Source: [Actinomadura] parvosata subsp. kistnae (lineage in GTDB: Bacteria > Actinomycetota > Actinomycetes > Streptosporangiales > Streptosporangiaceae). From it: a DNA stretch of 64,000 bases. Every line of letters starts with the position of its first letter. Positions within the stretch are counted from its first letter, which is position 1. The stretch is from positions 1-64,000 of the forward strand of contig NZ_OOHJ01000030.1 of the NCBI RefSeq assembly GCF_900323885.1, read 5' to 3'. Shown here piece by piece: positions 26,713 through 35,581 of this stretch. The translations under genes and the position numbers were made by a program. The notes beneath the pieces are model-generated. The model saw nothing but the letters and a program-made list of their open reading frames with translations, searched no databases and was not told the DNA's origin.

Positions 26713-28620
26713 TCAGCCTCCTGTGTAGCGGAAGATCCAGAGCCCGCTGTCGCGGTCGCTACCGAAGATGTACGTCTTGTTCTTGATCTGCTTGGCCTCG
26801 ACGCCCCAGAAGTCATTGCCGTCGGTGCCGATGTACCTCCCGGCCTCTCTGATGCCCCTGCTGCTGACCTTGATCACCCGAATGCCGCCGGCGTAGTAGG
26901 ACAGGTACGCCAGATCGCTGCGCTCCGGGTCAGTGGCAACCTCGTGCACGCTCAGAGCGCCGAAGCCACTGGCGAAGGCCGGATCAAGACCTTCCTTGAT
27001 CGCATAGTTGTCGATCTCCCTCAGCGTCCTCGCGTCGAGGAGGTGCACGGTCCCCCAGCCGTCGAACGTCGTCGTCGCCCTGACACCGGCGCCGAGGGTA
27101 CCGAGGGCGGGCATGTCCGCCGCGCTGGGAGAGGTGTACTCGGGGGTGTCGCCGAACAGCAGGTGGCCCGCCCGATGACCGATGCAGATCGCGGAGGCGG
27201 TGATGGTGAAGTCGTGCCCCTGGGCGCCGCAGAAGAACCCGTCGGCGAAGCGCCCGTTGCTGGTGGCCACATGGCTCTGCACGATGATCACCTTGTCGTA
27301 TCCGGCGAGTTGCCCGGACTCCACCTTGTTCGAGAAGAAACAGACACCGCGGAGGAAGACCACCGTGTCCGCGCCGCTGGCGGCCTTCGCAGGCACCTCC
27401 GCGCGGTCGCTCACGCCGTTCCCGTCGGTGTCCTCCACGCACCCGCTGCCGCCCCATACGGTCTTGGCGCCCTGGAAGGTCTGGCCGGGCAGCGTGCTGA
27501 TCGGCACCGTCCAGTCGAACTCGCCCGCGCCGTAGGTTCCGGCGTTGGGCCCGTCAGTGACCTGGAAAGCTGTTCTGACCGGGGAGAAGTCCTCGTCCGT
27601 CCCCACGATGAACCGGTTGTCGTTGGTCCATTCCGCCTGGTGGCCGTTGCCTTCGGGCGGGGTGAAGCCGAGCAGCTTCTCGGGGTCGGGGTAGCGGGAG
27701 TCCGTGACGAAGACCGGGTTGGCCGGGTCGTCGAGGTTGAGGATCACCCAGCCGGCGTCCCAGTAGGACAGCAGGCCGATCCAGTGCCCACGGATGCGCT
27801 TGACCACCATGTCGTGCAGGAAGACGGTCTGGCCGTTCGCACCGACCTCGGCGGCGGGCCAGTCAGCGATGCTGGTCTCAGCGATCAGCACGGGGTTGGC
27901 CGGGTCGGTGATCTCCATGATGTCCACGTCGCCGACCGACTGTTCCAGGTCGTCGGACATCATGGCGAAGACGCGCTCGCCTGCCTGCCAGGCGAAGACG
28001 CTGTGCTCGTCGTTCGCCACCGGCTGGGTGCCGTCATTGAAGTCGCCCTTGCCGATCGCCAGCGGGATGATGTTCCTGGGATCGGTCACGTTGTAGATCG
28101 ACATGCCGCCGACGGCTTCTGGGGCGTCCGAGCAGATCTCGTTGTTGGTGACCAGGATGTCACCCTTGAAGCTCGCCGTCTTCACCCTAATGACCTGCAT
28201 GCCCTCCCCGGGATACGACCCATTGGGGAAGGCGGTGAAGGAGAGCTCCTTCGGCGCGTCCGGCTTGGAGACATCCACCGTGTAGAAGCCACCAGGCCCG
28301 CAGGGGGTGGTGTTCAACCTGCGCGCCGCAAGGTAGGCGTAGTTTCCGAAGACCGCGACGTCCGCGATGTGACCGGCGCGATCTTCACCGGTGGCACCGC
28401 TCATGTCGAGCTTGGCCACGAGCTGCACGTTCTTCTGCGTGGCGGGAAGGTGCCCGTCGTTGGCGCCGTGCTGATCGTCATGGCCGGCGATCTCGGGATC
28501 TCTGACCTCGGACTTCAGGCTGGGCGCGGGGGTGGGTGGTTGAGGGTCCGCGATCCCGACGCCACTCATGGCTAAGGTCAGGAACACGACACCGGGGATT
28601 ACGAATAAGCCTCTTCGCAT
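26713..28620 (-). CDS. Secreted LVIVD-repeat beta-propeller protein with PA-like insertion
   Basis: The ~635-residue protein starts with a signal peptide MRRGLFVIPGVVFLTLAMSG. It contains repeated segments of the LVIVD type (IADVAVFGNYAYLAARR; MSIYNVTDPRNIIPLA; VDIMEITDPANPVLIAETS; WVILNLDDPANPVFVTD), which build a beta-propeller. Between about residues 390 and 480 a protease-associated-like domain is inserted (TVVFLRGVCFFSNKVESGQL ... GYDKVIIVQS). No catalytic residues can be named; the PA-like insert suggests binding to peptides or polymers. The ATG at 28620 follows GAAGAGG; the reading upstream of it is unlikely to be translated. Confidence 0.78.
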   Translation of the reverse strand: MRRGLFVIPGVVFLTLAMSGVGIADPQPPTPAPSLKSEVRDPEIAGHDDQHGANDGHLPATQKNVQLVAKLDMSGATGEDRAGHIADVAVFGNYAYLAARRLNTTPCGPGGFYTVDVSKPDAPKELSFTAFPNGSYPGEGMQVIRVKTASFKGDILVTNNEICSDAPEAVGGMSIYNVTDPRNIIPLAIGKGDFNDGTQPVANDEHSVFAWQAGERVFAMMSDDLEQSVGDVDIMEITDPANPVLIAETSIADWPAAEVGANGQTVFLHDMVVKRIRGHWIGLLSYWDAGWVILNLDDPANPVFVTDSRYPDPEKLLGFTPPEGNGHQAEWTNDNRFIVGTDEDFSPVRTAFQVTDGPNAGTYGAGEFDWTVPISTLPGQTFQGAKTVWGGSGCVEDTDGNGVSDRAEVPAKAASGADTVVFLRGVCFFSNKVESGQLAGYDKVIIVQSHVATSNGRFADGFFCGAQGHDFTITASAICIGHRAGHLLFGDTPEYTSPSAADMPALGTLGAGVRATTTFDGWGTVHLLDARTLREIDNYAIKEGLDPAFASGFGALSVHEVATDPERSDLAYLSYYAGGIRVIKVSSRGIREAGRYIGTDGNDFWGVEAKQIKNKTYIFGSDRDSGLWIFRYTGG

Positions 28621-28843
28621 GTTGGACCTCTTCGTCTCTTCCACTGGGGACACAGGCGGTGGCCGTACATGGATCGGACAGTACGTCCTAACATGCATAG
28701 GAGGAAGAGGAGTGCCCGAATGTGGACGTAACCTCTGCCTATACGACTTAGAGTGGCCCGAGGCAAGAAGCCTCTCAGGGCTAATTACGATCTTCTATAG
28801 GTGTTGACAACCCGCGCCAAGCGGACCGCCATAGCGGCACCCG

Positions 28844-29407
28844 TCAGTGGTGGTAGGCGTGAATGACCGCGTGACCCTTGCCCCGCCCGATGATCCATTT
28901 GTTGATGGGCGTGGTGACGAGGAAGGCCACGAGCAGCGAGAACGCTAGGGCTCCCCAGAAGAGCAAGGAGGCGAGGCCGGCGTCCATGGCGCCGGGGACG
29001 ATCAGCATGACACCGTTGTCGACGATCTCCATGACGAGGATCGACAGGGTGTCGGCGGCCAGCGCGAGCCGCAGCGCCTGGCGCCACTTCAAACCCGCCC
29101 GGAACAGGCCGCGAAGGGTGAGCGCGTAGCCGAAGACGAACGCCAGCGCGACGGCTAGCACGATGCTGGGGAGGTTGTGCCAACCCAGGGCGGTGGCGAT
29201 CACCATGCCGAGCACCTCGCCGATGGCACAGCCCGTAAGGCAGTGCAAGGTCGCCGAGGCGGCCACTCCCCATGTCGCCTTCATCGGCCCGTGGTGGCCG
29301 TGCTCCTCGGCTTGATGCTGGGAGTGACTCCTATGCGGATTGGTAGTGGAAGCGTGAGAGCTGTGGTCGTGCATCTCATGCCTACCGTGGTGCATCGATT
29401 CAGACAT
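28844..29407 (-). CDS. DUF4396-type membrane protein with His-rich N-terminus
   Basis: The 187-residue protein begins with ~40 residues rich in His (MHHGRHEMHDHSSHAS and more), followed by four hydrophobic segments with LHCLTGCAIGEVLGMVI and PINKWIIGRGKGHAVIHAYH at the end. This matches the DUF4396 family, often found beside copper-resistance genes. The His-rich tail probably binds metal ions at the membrane; a transport role is inferred. A box of the CsoR type lies at 29454-29470 just upstream, which supports copper control. The ATG at 29407 gives the whole His-rich region. Confidence 0.8.
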   Translation of the reverse strand: MSESMHHGRHEMHDHSSHASTTNPHRSHSQHQAEEHGHHGPMKATWGVAASATLHCLTGCAIGEVLGMVIATALGWHNLPSIVLAVALAFVFGYALTLRGLFRAGLKWRQALRLALAADTLSILVMEIVDNGVMLIVPGAMDAGLASLLFWGALAFSLLVAFLVTTPINKWIIGRGKGHAVIHAYHH

Positions 29408-29453
29408 TGGTACCTTCTAGGTCGATCAGCCACATTTTGGCCCGGCCAAACCT

Positions 29454-29470
29454 ATACCCCCGGTCCGTAT
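29454..29470. promoter_or_regulatory. CsoR-type box upstream of DUF4396
   Basis: ATACC-N7-CGTAT, one mismatch from the ATACC-N7-GGTAT form seen at several other places in this window. It lies 47 bases upstream of the DUF4396 start codon. Confidence 0.5.
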
Positions 29471-29537
29471 GGTGGCAATGCCGGACGAACCTCCATCGTT
29501 CTCGTCTCCTATGCGGCATCGGACATCCAGCGGATGC

Positions 29538-30716
29538 TCAGCCGTGTTGCCGGCCCTGTCTCTGACCTGCGGCGGTCATGCGGTGGACGGCCTCGGCGAG
29601 ACGTTCCGGAGCAGTGGCGAAGTTGAGACGGACGAACCCGTGCCCGGGCGGCCCGAACCGCGTACCGGAGGACAGCCCGACCCTGCCGTGACGCAGGAAC
29701 ACCTCGACGGGGTCGTCGTCCCAGCCGAGCGCGCGGCAGTCGAGCCAGGCCACGTATCCCGCCTGAGGCGGGTGGTAGCCGATGGCGGGCAGGTGCTCGG
29801 CGAGCAGGACGGCCAGGAGGCGGCGGTTGCCGTCGAGGCCGGTGAGCAGCCGCTCAAGCCAGGGGCCGCCGTCGGTGAAGGCGGCCTCGGAGGCGAGCAC
29901 CCCGAACAGGCCGGCCCCCTCGCTGACCTCCTCGTGGATCTGCGCCACGTCGGTACGGGCGGCGGGCCCGGGCACGGCGAGGGCGGCTTTGAGCCCGGCG
30001 ATGTTCCACGCCTTGGAGGCCGAGACGAGGGCGACCGAGCGGGCCGCGGCCTCGTGGTCCAGGGACGGGAACGGGACGTGCCGGACGCCGGGATGGGTGA
30101 GGGGCGCGAGGATCTCGTCCGTGACGACCCGCACGCCGTAGCGGCCGGCCAGCTCGGCGACCTGCGTCAGCTCCTCGCGGGTGAGGACCAGGCCGGTGGG
30201 GTTGTGCGGGTTGCACAGCAGGTACGCCCGCGCGCCCGCGGCGAAGTCGCGCTCCAGCCGGTCAAGGTCGAGCCGGTGCCCGTCGGGCCCGTGGGCGAGC
30301 GGGCTGGGGACGATCCGGCGGCCGATGCGTTCGATCCAGTAGAAGAAGGGCGGGTATCCAGGGGTGTTGACGACGACGCCGTCGCCGGGCGCGGTGACGA
30401 TCCGGAGGATCTCCACGATGCCGGACATGACATCCGGGACCAGCCGGGCGGCGGCGGGGTCGGGGTGCCAGCCGTAGTGTCGTGCGGCGAAGCCGGCGAA
30501 GGCCTCGGGGAGCCGGCCGGCGAGCGCGTATCCGGTGTCGCCGCGGCTGATGGCGGCGGTCAGGGCCGCGGCGACGGGTTCGGCGAGCGGGGTGTCCATT
30601 TCCGCGATGCGCAGGGGCAGGACGTCCGCGGGGAACTCGCGCCACTTGACGCTGCGCCGGTCGCGGAGCTCCTCGGTGCTGCAGGCGGTGAGGACGTCGT
30701 GCTGGTCCGCAGCCAA
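29538..30716 (-). CDS. PLP-dependent C-S lyase, MalY/PatB type
   Basis: The ~392-residue protein is a fold-type I aminotransferase-like enzyme. The PLP lysine lies in SASKAWNIAGLK, with the Asp/Asn elements in CNPHNPTGLVLTREEL and VVTDEILAPL. The MalY/PatB signature PLRIAEMDTP sits near the N-terminus. These enzymes cleave cystathionine or cysteine conjugates to pyruvate, ammonia and a thiol. The TTG at 30716 has GGAAGG five bases upstream and is preferred over a GTG at 30761. Two ATACC-N7-GGTAT boxes lie upstream at 30776-30829, so it may be induced by copper or reactive sulfur, which fits the sulfur genes at 43-45 kb. Confidence 0.86.
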   Translation of the reverse strand: MAADQHDVLTACSTEELRDRRSVKWREFPADVLPLRIAEMDTPLAEPVAAALTAAISRGDTGYALAGRLPEAFAGFAARHYGWHPDPAAARLVPDVMSGIVEILRIVTAPGDGVVVNTPGYPPFFYWIERIGRRIVPSPLAHGPDGHRLDLDRLERDFAAGARAYLLCNPHNPTGLVLTREELTQVAELAGRYGVRVVTDEILAPLTHPGVRHVPFPSLDHEAAARSVALVSASKAWNIAGLKAALAVPGPAARTDVAQIHEEVSEGAGLFGVLASEAAFTDGGPWLERLLTGLDGNRRLLAVLLAEHLPAIGYHPPQAGYVAWLDCRALGWDDDPVEVFLRHGRVGLSSGTRFGPPGHGFVRLNFATAPERLAEAVHRMTAAGQRQGRQHG

Positions 30717-30775
30717 GATGACCTTCCTTCCTGAGATGGCCTCGATCAAAGCCCGCGCCACCAGGTGCGCGAACC

Positions 30776-30829
30776 ATACCGGGGTTAGGTATAAAAGTGG
30801 ACAGAGAAGAATATACCCCTCCTAGGTAT
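30776..30829. promoter_or_regulatory. Two CsoR/CstR-type boxes upstream of the C-S lyase gene
   Basis: ATACC-GGGGTTA-GGTAT at 30776-30792 and ATACC-CCTCCTA-GGTAT at 30813-30829 share the same 17-bp layout and lie 37 bp apart, centre to centre. Both are in the gap ahead of the leftward C-S lyase gene. Confidence 0.65.
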
Positions 30830-30894
30830 GGAGACGGTACAGACTCTGAAAGCAGGACACGTCAGGAGTGAAGCAGCGGCATGCGCTCGGTCAT

Positions 30895-31776
30895 CTAGGA
30901 GGCTGGCCCGCGGAGGGCCTCGATCACCTTGGCGAATCCCATGTAGATGTGCGCGAAAACGAACATGGCCTCCATGAAGGTGATGCGGTACATCCCCTCG
31001 AGTACCGGATCCTCGGCGGCGACCTTCGCCAGCGGCTCCCTCTTCTCACCCCAGTGGATGAGGTCGCCGTACTGGTAGTACGAGATGAGAACCTCCGGGG
31101 GACGTTCGTAGCCGAACGCCACGTAAGGGCCCCCCATGACACCGTCTTCGACCATCTTCTTACGAACCAGCTGCTTGAGAGAGTGGCCGCGAAGCTTGTT
31201 GTGCGCCTGATGCCACGGCGTCAGCACTCGCATGCCGGCTTCTCGTACGTGCGGCGGCTCGCCCTTGAGGCGCTTGCAGAGCGCCTTGTAAACACGCTCG
31301 AAGCTCGCCTCTTCCTTCGGCGCGTAGAACTGGCGGAAAGTAACCGCAACACCCCGGCTGACCTCTCTGCTGAGAAATTCACGCTGGAGGTTCTCTTCAA
31401 CCCCGTCGGCGGTCACGTTGTATGCGAACCGCTGTTCCACGTTGAGAAGCGAGCTCTCCAGCAGATCGTCGATCGAGAGCATGTACCGCTCAACCAGATC
31501 CTTGTTGTCCTTGGACAGCGGCAGCGTCAGGCGTGGCGCTCTGGCGGGGTCGGGCAGGTCGAAGACGTAAGTGAGCCACTTCCACCACATCTCGAAGGCC
31601 TCCGGGCGCGCGGCGGTCTCGATGTAGGGCGGTCGGAACTTGAGCTTGACCTTGTCGAGGATGTATGCCTCGATACTGACGCCCTCAAGGTGGAGCGTGT
31701 ATGGCTCGAAATCTGTGCCCATGGGGCAACGATCCCAGATACGCATACCGTCAGTCGACTTTTTAGTATGCGACAT
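30895..31776 (-). CDS. Protein of unknown function (293 aa)
   Basis: I do not recognise this protein. It is soluble, has no signal peptide, and is richer in Lys, Glu, Tyr and Phe than its neighbours; its DNA is less GC-rich, which suggests transfer from elsewhere. Visible features are an aromatic segment EMWWKWLTYVFDLPDP, a basic stretch near the middle, and a C-terminal hydrophobic helix MEAMFVFAHIYMGFAKVIEA. It is transcribed toward the C-S lyase gene but is separated from it by the two CsoR-type boxes, so it is probably a separate unit. The upstream region contains half-sites TACCTAATACG, and the IS256-family element begins 97 bases beyond its start. Confidence 0.55.
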   Translation of the reverse strand: MSHTKKSTDGMRIWDRCPMGTDFEPYTLHLEGVSIEAYILDKVKLKFRPPYIETAARPEAFEMWWKWLTYVFDLPDPARAPRLTLPLSKDNKDLVERYMLSIDDLLESSLLNVEQRFAYNVTADGVEENLQREFLSREVSRGVAVTFRQFYAPKEEASFERVYKALCKRLKGEPPHVREAGMRVLTPWHQAHNKLRGHSLKQLVRKKMVEDGVMGGPYVAFGYERPPEVLISYYQYGDLIHWGEKREPLAKVAAEDPVLEGMYRITFMEAMFVFAHIYMGFAKVIEALRGPAS

Positions 31777-31873
31777 AACGGGAGCTACTCACGGATCGGT
31801 AACGTTCCATACCTAATACGCTGATATCTATAAGAATCGGCCACGTGCTTCAGTCTTTCGAACCGCAGCCGAC

Positions 31874-33382
31874 GGTCGCGTCCGAGATGCGGTGTAAAAG
31901 TGAACGAGCGTAGGTTGCCGTGCTGAACCGACCAAAGTTCGCACCACGCAAGGACCTACGCTCGTGCCACGCACACTACCGCCCGTCCAGGCCATCCGCG
32001 CCGAGATCGACGCCCTGTTCACCGAAGGTCGTGACCTGGTCAAGGTCATCGAGGACGTCGCCCGTCTCGGCGCCCGCTTGATCATCCAGACCGCCGTCGA
32101 AGCCGAAGTGGACGCCTTCCTTGGCCGCGCCCGCTACCAGCGCGCCGCCACCGCCACTGCCACCGCAACCGCCGGCGACGCGGAGGCCCCGGTGCGGCCC
32201 GGCTACCGCAACGGGCACTGCCCGACCACCGTCAAGACCACCAGCGGGCCGATCACCATCGCCCGCCCCAAGCTGCGGGGCACCACCGAGAAGTTCGCCT
32301 CCCGCCTGTTCGGCGCCGGTGTCACCCGCACCCACGCGCTGGAGACCCTCGTGATCGCCTCCTTCGTGCGCGGCCTGTCCGTGCGTGACGTCGAAGGCGC
32401 GCTGGCCGACGCGCTCGGCCCCAAGACCGCCCTGTCCAAGTCCACGGTCTCGACCATCTGCCAGGCCATCATCGCCGAGTACGACATCTGGTGCCGCCGC
32501 GACCTCACCGCGGTGGAGCTGGACTACCTGTTCCTGGACGCCAGCCATTTCAAGATGCACGACGGCAGCCGGGCCGAGCCGATCCTGGCGGCCTGGGGCA
32601 TCACCACGGCCGGCAAGCCCGTCTTCGTCGGCCTGGCCGCCGCCGGCTCGGAATCCACCGACGCCTGGCATGATTTCCTGACCGACCTGGCCGGCCGTGG
32701 TCTGCGCCCGCCGCTGCTGATCGTCTCCGACGGCGCGCCCGGCCTGATCAGCGCCGCCGAGCAGGTCTTCGCCTCCTCGCTGCGCCAGCGGTGCCTGGTA
32801 CATCGCGCCAGAAATGTGCTGGCCAAGATCAGCGCCGGCGACCAGGCCGAGGTGAAGGCCGCCTACTGGCACATCTTCGACCTCAGCGACCTGGGTGACG
32901 AGGCCGAGGTCGGCCAGCAGCTCGTGGACTGGGTGCAGCGACGCATCGACGCCTTCGCCGAAACCTGGGCCGGCCGCTACCCGGCGGCGGTCAAATGCCT
33001 GCTCACCGACCGGCAGAGCCTGACCACCTACCTGCGCTTCCCGATCGAGCATCACAAGCGCGTGCGGCACTCCAACTTCATCGAACGCACCTTCGGTGAG
33101 ACCCGCCGCCGGGCCAAGGTCATCGGCCGCTTCCCCGCCGAGACCAGCTGCGTCTCGCCGGTCTGGGCCGTCCTCGACCGAGCCGCCCGTGGCTGGCGCG
33201 GCTTCACCATGACCAGCACCGGCCTGCGCACCCTGCAAGACCTCCGTCGAGCCCTGCTGTATCCGCCCACACAGCTCCACCCGGCCGACGACCCGTCCTT
33301 GGCACCCATCACCGAGGCCGCTTAAGATCCACTCACGGCACCTACCTCGTCGAGCTATTTACACCGCTCCGAGGACGCGACC
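31874..33382 (+). mobile_element. Intact IS256-family insertion sequence with 9-bp target duplication
   Basis: The element spans 1,509 bp. Its ends are imperfect inverted repeats: GGTCGCGTCC then a 6-base variable part then CGGTGTAAA on the left, and the reverse complement of the same layout on the right. A perfect 9-bp direct repeat GCAGCCGAC flanks it at 31865-31873 and 33383-33391, the size expected for the IS256 family. One transposase gene fills it. The exact duplication suggests a fairly recent insertion. Confidence 0.88.
31964..33325 (+). CDS. IS256-family (mutator type) transposase
   Basis: The 453-residue protein has the mutator transposase layout with the DDE residues in YLFLDASHFKMHD, LLIVSDGAPGL and HSNFIERTFGETRRRAKVIG. 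The CQRRH-like segment appears as LRQRCLVHRARNVL. It cuts and joins the element's own ends. The GTG at 31964 begins MPRTLPPVQAIRAEI. A codon repeat of Ala and Thr near residue 60 (ATATATATA) is a low-complexity insertion. The gene looks complete. Confidence 0.95.
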   Translation: MPRTLPPVQAIRAEIDALFTEGRDLVKVIEDVARLGARLIIQTAVEAEVDAFLGRARYQRAATATATATAGDAEAPVRPGYRNGHCPTTVKTTSGPITIARPKLRGTTEKFASRLFGAGVTRTHALETLVIASFVRGLSVRDVEGALADALGPKTALSKSTVSTICQAIIAEYDIWCRRDLTAVELDYLFLDASHFKMHDGSRAEPILAAWGITTAGKPVFVGLAAAGSESTDAWHDFLTDLAGRGLRPPLLIVSDGAPGLISAAEQVFASSLRQRCLVHRARNVLAKISAGDQAEVKAAYWHIFDLSDLGDEAEVGQQLVDWVQRRIDAFAETWAGRYPAAVKCLLTDRQSLTTYLRFPIEHHKRVRHSNFIERTFGETRRRAKVIGRFPAETSCVSPVWAVLDRAARGWRGFTMTSTGLRTLQDLRRALLYPPTQLHPADDPSLAPITEAA

Positions 33383-33404
33383 GCAGCCGACTCCCCCTGC
33401 CACG

Positions 33405-34103
33405 GTGACACAGACGGTCATCGTGACGCCGCCCGCCCCCGTCGTCAACGTTCAGGTCCCACCAGACGATTGGAGCTGGTGGCAGGACGTCATCTGGGGA
33501 GACTTCGGCGGAGCGGCTTTCGGCGTTCTCGGCGCCCTCGCTGCCGCTTGGTACGCTTCCCGGCTCATGGCGCGAGCAGACCGCCGAGCCCGCGATGAGG
33601 AGCACCGCCGCACCGTCGCGTTGCAGTACGCCGACGCAGCTCGTCGGCTGTCGAAGGCGATCACCGAACTTGCGGGGCAGGTCCTCCTGCCCGAGCCCGA
33701 TCATCGGGTGATCGAGGATGCCCTTGAGCAATTCAACCTGCTCACGGGACGAATTGTCCGCCTCTATTCGAACTATCCAGTACGCGGACGGGCTTTCAAG
33801 ACGTACAAGTGGGTCATGGCCCGCCTGCCGGGTCCGATCCGCCGGGACATCATGTCTCCACATGAACGCTTCGCTCTGTGGGTGGCGATCATCGGGCAAC
33901 CGATCGACCTGTTGCTTGACGTTCACTTCATGACCGTTACGGAGCCTCGGGAGCTCGTGAACAAGCTTCGTGCGATGTCTGCGGACGTGAAGGACATCGA
34001 GCACACGACCTTGGAGTGGCTCAGGGCGCCCAACGAGTGGAAGCCCGATCGGTCCACGCGGGAGATGCACGAGCGTGTCCGGAAGCTACTCCCCCGACCT
34101 TGA
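33405..34103 (+). CDS. Membrane-anchored protein of unknown function, 5' end affected by the IS256 insertion
   Basis: The 232-residue product has a Pro/Val-rich start (VTQTVIVTPPAPVVNVQVPP), one membrane helix GAAFGVLGALAAAWYASRLM near residue 40, and a helical cytoplasmic region with many Arg and Glu. No family is recognised. The GTG at 33405 has no good ribosome site. If the IS element and one copy of its 9-bp duplication are removed, the frame stays open across the joint and continues upstream to a GTG at 31845, so the native N-terminus was probably cut off by the insertion. Expression of the remaining part is uncertain. Confidence 0.45.
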   Translation: MTQTVIVTPPAPVVNVQVPPDDWSWWQDVIWGDFGGAAFGVLGALAAAWYASRLMARADRRARDEEHRRTVALQYADAARRLSKAITELAGQVLLPEPDHRVIEDALEQFNLLTGRIVRLYSNYPVRGRAFKTYKWVMARLPGPIRRDIMSPHERFALWVAIIGQPIDLLLDVHFMTVTEPRELVNKLRAMSADVKDIEHTTLEWLRAPNEWKPDRSTREMHERVRKLLPRP

Positions 34104-34187
34104 TCGTCGAACTCCCATCGGCCGGTGCGGGCTCAGCTCGGGCGCTTGGTCCGATAGTCCAGACGGTACCGGGATAACGCTTGCCAG

Positions 34188-35324
34188 TCATGCGGAGACC
34201 ACTCTGACGACTCCCGCGAGATTTCGCGTGTGCACGGGCACGATCTTGACGACGTCCCCCGTCCGGGGAGCCTGGATCATCTTGCCGTCTCCCCAGTAGA
34301 TGGCCGCGTGTGAGATGTAGCCGGGCTTCGTCGGGTCCAGCCGCCAGAAGATGAGGTCACCCGGCCGCATCTCGGAGAAGGGCACCTGCGGGCCGCTGGC
34401 GAACTGCTGGTGCGTCACCCGGGGCAGGCGGATCCCGGCGCGTCCGAAGGCCCATTGGATGAGTCCGGAGCAGTCGAAGGCGTTCGGCCCCTCGGCACCC
34501 CAGACATAGGGAGCGCCGAGCTTGCTCGCAGCCGCGGTCAAGACCGTACGGATCCGGTCGCTGGATAGCGAATCCGCAGGCTTGCCTGGCTGGAGGGGCT
34601 TGAACACGGGCTTGAGCACGACGACCTGGATCTCCTGCGGCAGCTTACGCGACAACTCGGCCTTGAGCTTGGCCGTGTCCGTACGCGGGGCGCTCACCAG
34701 AAGCGCGTTCCTCTCGGGGAGACCGAGGCGTCGAGCCGTGTCTCGGGACACGACGGCATCGATGACCCCCAGTCCCATGGTGGCCACGGACCCGACTCGC
34801 AGCTTCTGGTTCCCCACGCTCACCGAACTGCCCAACGCCGGCCCGCCGTCAGTCCCCAACCCGAAGGAGACCACGGCGTCGCCAGCGGCGATGCTCCGCC
34901 ACAACGGATCTGACCGCGCCGTGGGGCTGGGTGTGTAGGAACGGAACGACGACGGATCCACACCCACTGTGGACACGTGCCGCCCCGCGATCGGCAGGCG
35001 GGCCGCGTCCACAGGCTCCACCGCAGACACGCCCGCCTGTCCCAGCACACTCGCCATCACTTTCTCGGACAACGTGCGGTCGCTGAGCACAAGAAGGTGT
35101 GCTTCAAGGCGTCGTTTCAGCGGTGCGACCGGTTCGGCCGACGGCCTGGTGGTGGGCAGGCGCCCGCTCATGGCGGACGAGCGCTCGGCCGGCCTGGTGA
35201 CCTCGGAGACGGGTTTCAAGTTGGCGAGAGCCACCACTCCCGTGGTCAGGACGACGACGATCACCGCGAACAGCAAGAAGATCGCCGAAAAGCTACTACG
35301 ATTCATCGTGTGGATGCGAGTCAC
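34188..35324 (-). CDS. Secreted or membrane-anchored NlpC/P60 peptidoglycan hydrolase
   Basis: The ~378-residue protein has an N-terminal membrane segment SAIFLLFAVIVVVLTTGVVA, a ~200-residue middle part without recognised domain (possibly substrate- or partner-binding), and a C-terminal NlpC/P60 domain. In the last domain the catalytic Cys lies in NAFDCSGLIQWAF and the His in GYISHAAIYWGDG. These enzymes cut D-gamma-glutamyl-diaminopimelate bonds in the cell wall. Starts at 35324 (GTG) and 35306 (ATG) are both possible; neither has a clear ribosome site. The 84-base gap to the gene at 33405 is convergent. Confidence 0.85.
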   Translation of the reverse strand: MTRIHTMNRSSFSAIFLLFAVIVVVLTTGVVALANLKPVSEVTRPAERSSAMSGRLPTTRPSAEPVAPLKRRLEAHLLVLSDRTLSEKVMASVLGQAGVSAVEPVDAARLPIAGRHVSTVGVDPSSFRSYTPSPTARSDPLWRSIAAGDAVVSFGLGTDGGPALGSSVSVGNQKLRVGSVATMGLGVIDAVVSRDTARRLGLPERNALLVSAPRTDTAKLKAELSRKLPQEIQVVVLKPVFKPLQPGKPADSLSSDRIRTVLTAAASKLGAPYVWGAEGPNAFDCSGLIQWAFGRAGIRLPRVTHQQFASGPQVPFSEMRPGDLIFWRLDPTKPGYISHAAIYWGDGKMIQAPRTGDVVKIVPVHTRNLAGVVRVVSA

Positions 35325-35581
35325 AGACGATCGTGCGTACAGCCGAAATAATGTGCCTCCACCGGCCGTCGACTCAGTCCTGTCTACTACGCAATATAGT
35401 GACTATTTGGGCATCGGTGAAGGCGGAGGTGTCCTCGGAGCTGACGATCGCCTGCCACGGCGATGTGGTATCGACCTCTTTACGCTCCGAAGGTTCCGCG
35501 CTTCGGCAACTGAGGATGTTCATCGCGACGGCGGTCACGTTCTTCGGCCCAGACCACATGACACCAAGGATGGAAATCAGA

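Noticed and set aside
26554..28575. A long open frame antisense to the LVIVD protein gene
   Set aside because: It is a GC-driven shadow of the minus-strand gene. It has no domain and no start signal, while the minus-strand protein has a signal peptide and repeats.
32140..32180. Short tandem GCCACC-type repeats as a possible regulatory repeat
   Set aside because: They encode an Ala/Thr run inside the IS256 transposase and keep its frame, so they are codon repeats.
31889..33367. Shorter IS256 boundaries at GCGGTGTAAA with TCCGAG as target duplication
   Set aside because: That duplication is imperfect and too short for the family. Extending the ends to GGTCGCGTCC gives longer inverted repeats and a perfect 9-bp duplication.
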